Assembly (NCBI GenBank): GCA_001600495.1 | Contig: BCKE01000060.1 | Span: 1-64,000 of the forward strand | DNA: 64,000 nucleotides | Direction: 5' to 3' | From: Pilasporangium apinafurcum | Taxonomy: Eukaryota > Oomycota > Peronosporomycetes > Pythiales > Pythiaceae | In this document: piece by piece, positions 55,292 through 64,000 of the stretch | Position numbering within the stretch: position 1 is the stretch's first letter | Layout of the letters: each line of letters opens with the position of its first letter | Translations under genes and position numbers: made by a program | The notes under the pieces: generated by a model | Seen by the model: the letters and a program-made list of their open reading frames with translations, nothing else | The model's database searches: none | What the model was told of the DNA's origin: nothing

Positions 55292-56074
55292 ATGTACTGG
55301 TCGGCGGCCCTGTCACTCAAGAGCAACAAGCCTCCTCGATGGGGGAGCAGTGGCTACGGGTCGTTTGGGTCAACAACATCGTCCGTGTCACGCAGCAGTA
55401 GTCGCGAGAACATCCGTATCCCCGAGAGTATTCCAGAACACCAGCCACTCTCACACTTTGCCTCCCCCCGGCTCCACCACGAAGAATTCAAATTGGCTGA
55501 GAGCTTTGATGAAGAAGACCCGTTGAGTGGCTACAGCCATGCCACAGTCACAATCACAGCCAGTCCCATCACGACGATTCAGATGCTACTCATGAACAAC
55601 CAACTGGATACAAAGCTCCCCACCAAGGGTGGCTACACGTACTCACATACTGAAGACAACCAGCAAACGTTCTTTGTTGCGCGAGCTGCGGGGGAAGATA
55701 GCCACCCTTCTCCTCCAAGTCACTCCTCCCGTAGTTCCTACTACCACCACTACAAGGACCAAGAGCAAGAAGACGAAACGCTGCTGCGTGAACAATTGCA
55801 GAACAATTACTGGATGCAAGAACGCGAGCGATTGCGCACCAAACGTGGTACGAGCGCCAGACGTCTCAGTCCAACAGCACGTACCCCACTTGTAGGGGAC
55901 GAACAATCGATGTCGGCACTGAAAATGGGTCTCATCATGTGCTCGGTGCCGTTGACGCTTGTGCTGGTGTTTGTGATTTACATTATTTGTGTCAACGGCG
56001 AAGATGGTGCATCACTGTTTTCGCTCTCGTCATTAATCGGTAGCAATAGCAGATCCTTGCGTGGGTCTGCATGA
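55292..56074 (+). CDS. Single-pass membrane protein, unknown function
   Basis: A single exon of 260 residues from the ATG at 55292; codons before it lack an ATG. The first 205 residues are Ser/Pro/His/Glu-rich and mostly disordered (GSSGYGSFGSTTSSVSRSSS; QEDETLLREQLQNNYWMQE). One strong membrane segment follows (MGLIMCSVPLTLVLVFVIYI) and then a tail of about 30 residues. With no signal peptide and a single C-terminal span this looks like a type II or tail-anchored protein facing the cytosol. No family is recognised. Its 5' leader and first 60 codons are present again, inverted, at 56854-57078. Confidence 0.68.
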   Translation: MYWSAALSLKSNKPPRWGSSGYGSFGSTTSSVSRSSSRENIRIPESIPEHQPLSHFASPRLHHEEFKLAESFDEEDPLSGYSHATVTITASPITTIQMLLMNNQLDTKLPTKGGYTYSHTEDNQQTFFVARAAGEDSHPSPPSHSSRSSYYHHYKDQEQEDETLLREQLQNNYWMQERERLRTKRGTSARRLSPTARTPLVGDEQSMSALKMGLIMCSVPLTLVLVFVIYIICVNGEDGASLFSLSSLIGSNSRSLRGSA

Positions 56075-56100
56075 ATATCTTAGAGAAAAAATCCCCTCCT

Positions 56101-56140
56101 CTCCGCCACTCTCCACTCCGCCACTCTCCACTCCGCCACT
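56101..56140. repeat. Short tandem repeat, 15-base unit
   Basis: The unit ctccgccactctcca is present twice in full (56101-56115, 56116-56130) and once in part (56131-56140), just after the stop of the membrane-protein gene. Confidence 0.8.
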
Positions 56141-56265
56141 CATGGTTATTGAGTCCTATCTTATCTTATCTATCTGAATTTTGTTTTTTTGGATTTATAA
56201 AATCTTTTTTTTTGTTAATGTGATTATCTTAATGCATTGCTCACTACTACACAATATTGATCTTT

Positions 56266-56853
56266 TTAATGAACTACCCGCTCCATGAAAATAATCAGCT
56301 TCTTCGCTTTGCTCGACTCGCAGCTGGATTTTCTGCATTTGTTTTCGATTCCTTCAATCTGTTCCAGTCCAGTGTTTTTCCTAATTCGGTAGAAAAAGGT
56401 ATATTGCAACCATATCAATTGCTCATGTGTCACGAAACCATCAAGCGTATCTTCACTGGTGAAATACGAGTCATGTAGCGACTTGGTAACAACAAGGTGG
56501 ACTATGATCTGCTTTGGGACTTGTTTGATGATCCTTTTCATGTCTCCAAGTTGCAACTTATCCTTGTGATTTTTGCACTCAACAGACAAGATGTTATTTG
56601 GAACCAACAAATCAATCTGGTTATTGTTCTTCATTCTCTCGAGATTTCCCATATTCAATTCTGTGCGGAGAAAATATGGCCACTCTACATTTGGAAGAGA
56701 GAGGAATGGGATCTGCCAACCACTCACTGGGAATGCGAAGGTAGACTGATCATCTCGAGACTTTCTTATCCCCAATTCGTACAACAATGTAGAAAAGAAA
56801 GCATCAAAACCAATCCCAGAGAATCTACCTTTGTGACTTGCAAGAACGATAGG
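56266..56853 (-). pseudogene. Nuclease-fold-like fragment, possibly a Crinkler C-terminal domain (fossil)
   Basis: The minus strand encodes a stretch with segments FSGIGFDAFFSTLLYELGIR, QIDLLVPNNILSVECKNH and KQIIVHLVVTKS. The order Asp, then Glu-x-Lys in hydrophobic strands resembles a PD-(D/E)XK restriction-endonuclease fold. Domains of this kind are known at the C-termini of oomycete Crinkler proteins and in some mobile elements. No Crinkler N-terminus is seen; instead the open frame runs at its 5' side into an inverted copy of a neighbouring host gene. I treat it as a relic of unsettled origin, likely fairly young because the domain is still open. Confidence 0.45.
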
Positions 56854-57078
56854 GCCGGGAGAAGGCAAAGTGTGAGAGTGGCTGGNGTTCTGGAATACTC
56901 TCGGGGATACGGATGTTCTCGCGACTACTGCTGCGTGACACGGACGATGTTGTTGACCCAAACGACCCGTAGCCACTGCTCCCCTATCGAGGAGGCTTGT
57001 TGCTCTTGAGTGACAGGGTCGCCGACCAGTACATACTTTTCAACAAACGGGTGGGTGGTTTCTTTCGATCTTTTTCAA
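56854..57078 (-). repeat. Inverted copy of 55248-55472
   Basis: These 225 bases are the reverse complement of 55248-55472, with no length difference, four mismatches that I can count and one unresolved base (N at 56885). The source covers the 5' leader and first 60 codons of the membrane-protein gene. All four mismatches read as C to T or G to A in the copy if 55248-55472 is the original. One changes a Trp codon to a stop in the copied gene frame, so the copy is not a working gene start in that frame. The copy ends abruptly where the nuclease-like fragment begins. Confidence 0.9.
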
Positions 57079-57161
57079 TTGATAATTAGGAGTAATGCTG
57101 TTCAACTCCTACATTACCTGTTCTCCACCATTCTTGCTCTTGCGTTTGAATTCTCCTACAA

Positions 57162-58197
<1,036 letters not shown>

Positions 58198-58331
58198 TCA
58201 CACACATGCACAAATTCGGCACGTGTTGGCTCAACAGGTACATCCTAAATTTATGTAAACTACACCATGAATCAGCAGGCAAACCTGTATCCCTTTCAAA
58301 AACGATTCATGAAAAGCGACACAAAAACGAG

Positions 58332-59726
<1,395 letters not shown>

Positions 59727-59803
59727 GCATTATAAACAAAAAAAAAACGTTGGCTATAAGCAAGAGGTGGATGTGTTTATAAAATTGTTCCGAATGTACT
59801 TGT

Positions 59804-60376
59804 TTAATCCGAATCTTCATCATCATCATGACCGAGCGATGCCCAGACGTTCTTGGTCTCAACACCTTTCGTCTCTGGCGCCTTCATTGCGTTCAACTGC
59901 ACATGTGTAGCGTCCGCCCCAAGTGTCGGAAACGCTCGCTCGCTCTCCAAATTGATCCGCCGCTTGCGTTCCTCCTGCTCCGCCCACGTCTTGGCGACGC
60001 CCTCAGACTGGTTCTTATACTTCTTCGGCTGCTTCGCCCATTGGAAAGAGCCGGATTTCTGTTCTTGACCGGGCACGTTTTCTTCTTTGCCGAGCGATAG
60101 ATCTGCTACTTTCTTAGTGACTTTATCTGCGGATGCAGGGGACGCGCGGCCAGCGGGACTTCCGCTCGAGTGTGGACGAGCCGCACCTGCTTTCACAGCT
60201 GCTGTGCGGCCGCGTGGACTCGCAGGTTTGGTTGATGCCGCTGTCGCAGCAGAAGCAGAATTAGATGCTTCCTTCACGATGACGTTCGCATTGACCGTCG
60301 TGCTTTTCTTCTTTTTCTTTTTGTTAAACAGCGAACTCAGCTTCGCACTGCCGTCGTCCGCACTCGCCATATCCAA
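59804..60376 (-). CDS. CDV3-like small basic protein
   Basis: Intronless, 190 residues. The N-terminus (LSSLFNKKKKKKS), an Ala/Ser/Pro-rich middle, and a C-terminal section with WAKQPKKYKNQSEG, TWAEQEERKRR and AFPTLGAD recall the layout of CDV3, whose end also has a FPSL block after a basic stretch. CDV3 is a small, mostly disordered cytoplasmic protein of uncertain function. The similarity is of motif order and composition, so the name is tentative. A second Met lies at residue 3. It is convergent with TTLL9 (78 bases apart) and divergent from the MYND gene. Confidence 0.6.
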   Translation of the reverse strand: MDMASADDGSAKLSSLFNKKKKKKSTTVNANVIVKEASNSASAATAASTKPASPRGRTAAVKAGAARPHSSGSPAGRASPASADKVTKKVADLSLGKEENVPGQEQKSGSFQWAKQPKKYKNQSEGVAKTWAEQEERKRRINLESERAFPTLGADATHVQLNAMKAPETKGVETKNVWASLGHDDDEDSD

Positions 60377-60904
60377 CGGACGAATGAAGAGCTATTTGGA
60401 TCGGTAGTGGGTCGGCCCGATCTTTGTTGTGAAGGTTTGATCAAACCCGGTATGGGTTTTGGGGTTTTTCTAGAAACAATGCTGATACCTACCTACAGTT
60501 CATACAACTGCATGATTTTGTGGGGTTCTTTTTGTGTTTGTGTGCTCCGACTATCCTTTATAATAAAGTAATTCTAATTACATAAAATTAAATTTTTTAT
60601 AAAAGGTTACCATGTTTATACAGGATTTTGCTGACGTCACCATTCCCTTTCACCAATGATATCATCACAGCCCACTTTCGCAGAATGATCTTGTGAATCG
60701 AAGCAACACAAACCTGTCTAACGTGATTCTGTATATGAAGCAAAGGGGTGAGTGTTGGTTGCTCGTTTAGGAGGGTCTACTATTAAAGTAATTCTGCACT
60801 TCTTTGAAGATGAGTGTGACTCCTCACGCACTTCCCTTCCTTATCATTTGCACATTCACAAAGTAACCCAAAGCAGCAACACGAAACCACTACGTTAACA
60901 CAAA
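60377..60904. other. Divergent promoter spacer
   Basis: About 530 bases between the CDV3-like and MYND genes, AT-rich around 60550-60620. A pyrimidine-rich run followed by tcatttgcaca near 60840-60865 resembles an oomycete transcription start for the MYND gene but is not a strong match. No ORF or repeat is recognised. Confidence 0.5.
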
Positions 60905-62314
60905 ATGGCAAGTGGCGAGCGAATACACAGCGAGCCGGTGGATCCATCGCGCGCGTGTCTTGCGTGCGGCCGCGCGGCCGCTAAGAACCGCTGTGGAGGC
61001 TGTCGCTGCGTCTACTTTTGCGACCGCGCGTGCCAAATCCGCATGTGGCCGACGCACCGCGCGGATTGCCATTCAAAGATCACTGCAGTCCCAGCAGAGA
61101 AAGACACATTGCCCTCAAAAACCACAGACGACTCAATGCGAATACGAAAAGAAGATGCGAAAGTACAGTCTGCCACAGTCGTAAAGAGTTCACCAAAGAC
61201 CGTCACACTGGCGGAGCCCATTGTGACTGAGACCATGGAACTCCCCAGTACGTCAAGCCCAGTAAAGAATTCTAAGAAGAAGAAACACAAGAAGAAGAAA
61301 GGAAAACAGCGCAGCAACAGTCTCCATGCACCACAGAGTGCACCGATGACCTCTGCCATTAATCCACTCAAGGGGCGTTCGGCGTCGCTCTCGGTTCGAA
61401 AGCACGTCATGTGGGGAGACGTCTCGGCGCGGGAGTTCGCGCGATTCCCTGGTGGAGGAGGTGCCGTCCCCTATGACGGCACATGGGCGCTTGGACTAGG
61501 GGATGCCGTTGGAGATATCGAATTGGGTAGTGTACTACAGGTGCAGGAATGGAAAGAGGAGGAACTGAAGCAGCGCGCAAAGGAATTGACGAAAGCCCAA
61601 CGGAGCCTCATCCGCGAAGGAGAGACCCGACAATTCGACTATCGACGTGGTGTTGACAATCCACTGTTTGCGCGATTGAGTGAAAAACAGCGCAAGCGCG
61701 TGTTTGAGCAAGAAAAAGAACAGCAGCAACAACAACACGATGGTGCCAAAGGATCGCCAGCGTCATCGTCATCGTCCTCACCAAAGCAACACCCAAAGTA
61801 TTCACCGCTCATGAAGCACATGACACGGTCGAGAAAGATGTCGTTGTGCTCTTTGGACAGCAATTGTGATACGGATCCAGTGGCGACGACCGACTTTGCC
61901 TGTATCTCCATTGAGCAACTGGACGAATTTGCGAAGATTCGTGACTCCCGCGAAGGTGCATGTGGCTGCTCGTGTGGGGATCTGGTGAAGAAGGTGTCCA
62001 AGATGAATGTAAAGAAACTTCACGCATTCCTAGCAGAACGTGGTGTCCACGTGACCGTGCACATGAAGCCAGAATTGATGGCGATGGCGAAGAGCGTTGC
62101 TTCGCAGGAAAAAAACTGTACAAACCAAAAAGACTGCGAATGTCTGCGGAACGGTGTTCCCTGTCACGCTAATGCTTGTGAGGGCTGTTCTGACGATTGT
62201 TGGAATCCACACCACTCGTATACGTACAAAAAAGACGAAGTACGGCAGTATCGGAAACTGCAGCTCGCGAAATGGCAAGCCGATTTGAAACAACAGTCGA
62301 TCAGTGTTGTCTAA
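60905..62314 (+). CDS. MYND zinc-finger protein with a CXC-like cysteine cluster
   Basis: A single exon of 469 residues. Residues about 18-56 form a MYND finger (CLACGRAAAKNRCGGC, VYFCDRACQIRMWPTH, RADCH), a protein-interaction zinc fold. The middle is Lys/Ser-rich and disordered except for a conserved-looking stretch (KHVMWGDVSAREFARFPGGG). The C-terminal 130 residues contain a helical part (KKLHAFLAERGVHVTVHMKP) and a dense cysteine cluster (CTNQKDCECLRNGVPCHA, CEGCSDDCWNPH). That spacing resembles one CXC (tesmin/TSO1-like) half-domain, which in other proteins binds DNA; I infer rather than know that here. The ATG at 60905 follows a stop-rich leader and has a good context (aaaatgg). Confidence 0.78.
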   Translation: MASGERIHSEPVDPSRACLACGRAAAKNRCGGCRCVYFCDRACQIRMWPTHRADCHSKITAVPAEKDTLPSKTTDDSMRIRKEDAKVQSATVVKSSPKTVTLAEPIVTETMELPSTSSPVKNSKKKKHKKKKGKQRSNSLHAPQSAPMTSAINPLKGRSASLSVRKHVMWGDVSAREFARFPGGGGAVPYDGTWALGLGDAVGDIELGSVLQVQEWKEEELKQRAKELTKAQRSLIREGETRQFDYRRGVDNPLFARLSEKQRKRVFEQEKEQQQQQHDGAKGSPASSSSSSPKQHPKYSPLMKHMTRSRKMSLCSLDSNCDTDPVATTDFACISIEQLDEFAKIRDSREGACGCSCGDLVKKVSKMNVKKLHAFLAERGVHVTVHMKPELMAMAKSVASQEKNCTNQKDCECLRNGVPCHANACEGCSDDCWNPHHSYTYKKDEVRQYRKLQLAKWQADLKQQSISVV

Positions 62315-62517
62315 GAAAAGCATAGTGAGTATGTCTAAACATGAGAAGACACAGACAGTGTACGTATGCTTGTAAGAAACAAAAAACTCAAAAATGCACC
62401 GGGTGTATCACATTTGCCTTATGAAAAAAAAACACTCCAAAAGAACTTCGTTCGTTCTTTAAAAAAAATTCAAATCTCTACAACTCATCGTTTCGGCTTC
62501 TTTTTACACTCGTAATT
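62315..62517. other. Convergent 3' spacer
   Basis: About 200 bases between two convergent genes, with poly-A/T runs around 62420-62475 that may serve in 3'-end formation for either gene. Nothing else is visible. Confidence 0.5.
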
Positions 62518-64000
62518 TTAATTTCGTCGACGTGAGAAGAAGCCGCCGCTTCTGGTCGAGGATGTGGTCGATGACGACGACGAATTCGTGTTGCTTCGCT
62601 TGACACGACGCTTGTAGACAGCAATCTGGTCGTCCACACGGATCCCCCACTGCAAATGTTCCGCCTTTACAGCGGCATTTAAAAACAAATTCAGCTTCTC
62701 TGCGCGTTCTTCCATGACCTTCAACGAAAAATTGCCCATAATGTGGCGTTTTGGCAACTCTGGGATATCTTTCTTCTTCACCCCGGCTTCTTTCACCAGG
62801 CGATCACAAAGAGATCTGCAACGGCACAAAACCATCAGTAGCTGGCCATCAACTAGATTACAACCAAGCCTGGCTTACCTAAAAGTACTGTAGCGCTTCC
62901 AGCAATAGACCGTGCCATAGTTAGCAGTCTTGACCTCCAACTTGTACTGAATAAACTTTTTGCCTGTACGATTTACAACTCTACTGTCGACAATCCGAGC
63001 CGAGACTAAGACAATCTCATCCGGGACTGAATAAAACAAATCACACACACATTAGATCAGCTTCCTTCTCTCATCAGGCCAAAATTATTCGGCAACGTAC
63101 TGGGCATGGATGGATTCTCCACAATTGCGCGCTCCTCTTCCTCCTCCACGTGCACGCAAATGTCCTTGATCTGTACAAACGCCAAAAACTGCTCGCCATC
63201 GGGCGCGTTGATCTCCGTGTTGATTGCGTAGCACCCAACATGAGGGTCCAGTCCCACAACTTCTCCCGTGCCGAACGGTGTGTCCACTTTTGTGCGCGGC
63301 GAGAGGATGCGATCGTCATCCAGAGTCACGTCTGTGGCATTCACGTTGATTTCCATGCCGCCCATGGCGTGTTCGAGTCGTACACGGTACGAGTCGTTCT
63401 CCTTGTTATACGCAACGACCCGTCCAGCACCATGATTGTGCACCACAACCGGCACATCTTTTGAAAGCGACTGCTCATAGCGTTCGTTCTGCTCCTCCTG
63501 GAGCCGCTCTTGCCGTGCACGTTCCACTTCCTCTGCTTGTTGCTGTGCTGCCAACGCCGCTGCTGCCAATTGTCGCTTCGTCTCCTCCCGTTCGGCACGC
63601 TTTCGCTCTTCTTCTTCAAATCGTTGTTTCTCTAGTGCGATAGCTGCCTCCAACTCCTCACGCTCACGTTGCGCTTGTTCTTCGGCCTGCATGCGTTCCC
63701 ACTCCTCGATCTCCGCCAAACGAATCCGCTCCGCTTCAGCTTCCTCTTCCTGACGCAGTCGCTCCTCTTCTTCTTCAGCTTCGCGTCGTTGTTGCTCCAA
63801 CAATTCCTGAGCAGCTAATGCAGCAGCGGCTTCTTCCTCTTGACGTTTCTTCTCCGCTAATGCTGCTTCCGCAGCAGCACGCTCCTCCTCTTCAATACGT
63901 CGCAACTCTTCTTCCTCCCATCGTCGTTGCTCCTCTTCTTGACGGAGCCGCTCCGCTTCTTCACGCGCGCGACGCGCCTCCTCCTCTGCTTGCTGACGCG
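62518..64000 (-). CDS. 3' part of a coiled-coil protein ending in a PX domain
   Basis: Exons on the minus strand: one open from the right edge to 63101, then 63026-62879 and 62815-62518; the 5' end lies outside the window. The first part is a long Glu/Arg/Ala single helix or coiled coil (EEEEERLRQEEEAEAERI). It is followed by a small beta-rich section with HNHGAGRVVAYNKENDSYRV and FGTGEVVGLDPHVGC, which resembles a Tudor/CAP-Gly-like barrel. The spliced end is a PX domain: VSARIVDSRVVNRTGKKFIQ, WKRYSTFRSLCDRLV, then LPKRHIMGNFSLKVMEERAE. PX domains bind phosphoinositides, mostly PtdIns3P, so endosomal attachment is likely. The last 25 residues are Ser/Thr/Arg-rich. Confidence 0.8.

Overview
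The window reads as nuclear DNA of an oomycete (water mould, Stramenopiles). It is gene-dense, with genes on both strands, spacers often below 300 bases, and short GT-AG introns of about 46 to 140 bases. Gene content fits a protist with flagellated zoospores: a TTLL9-type tubulin ligase, a Tubby-like protein and a FAM184-type coiled-coil protein. The moderate base composition and many short introns make an Albugo-like or Saprolegnia-like genome more likely than Phytophthora, but this is inference. Exon joins given here were read from splice signals and phase; every stated join keeps an open frame unless I say otherwise.

Layout. 1-290: a gene entering from the left, unrecognised. 1178-4425 (-): an RCC1-repeat/IPT protein. 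4614-6563 (+): a decayed Fanzor, the eukaryotic relative of TnpB, with all three RuvC acidic residues still present. 6962-8705 (-): an LRR protein. 8999-10393 (+): a secreted astacin-type protease. 10538-11688 (-): BUB3. 11948-14932 (+): TRPC4AP. 15145-16284 (+): an unknown basic protein. 16349-16627 (-): LSM3. 16850-18626 (+): an eight-knuckle CCHC protein. 18950-20589 (-): Tubby-like. 21487-23526 (+): a mucin-like surface protein with SEDC repeats, containing a 100-N gap flanked by identical 95-base sequences. 23746-24517 (-): a discoidin-domain protein. 24695-28027 (+): FAM184-like. 28134-29683 (+): CSN4. 29960-31786 (-): ALG9.

32328-36167 (+) is a 1279-residue membrane nucleotidyl cyclase whose two cyclase domains are complementary and in the order opposite to mammalian adenylyl cyclases. 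36415-44270 (+) is the most unusual gene. Five exons encode about 2526 residues: about 15 Tudor/Agenet-like repeats, then EF-hand-like segments and four PUB-like domains. EF-hand-like debris lies just downstream. 46048-50117 (+) is a PH plus INPP4-type phosphoinositide phosphatase. 50305-51729 (-) is a low-complexity protein. 51919-54222 (+) is eIF2B epsilon. 55292-56074 (+) is a single-span membrane protein; its 5' part is copied in inverted orientation at 56854-57078, next to a nuclease-fold-like ORF. 57162-58191 (-) is DPM1, 58332-59726 (+) is TTLL9, 59804-60376 (-) is CDV3-like, 60905-62314 (+) is a MYND plus CXC-like protein, and 62518-64000 (-) is the 3' part of a coiled-coil/PX protein.

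Themes. N-glycan and GPI supply (ALG9, DPM1), RNA and translation (LSM3, CCHC protein, eIF2B epsilon), ubiquitin/NEDD8 control (TRPC4AP, CSN4, and possibly the PUB protein through p97), flagellum biology, cyclic nucleotide and phosphoinositide signalling, and cell-surface or secreted proteins. I saw no tRNA, rRNA, CRISPR array or intact retroelement.
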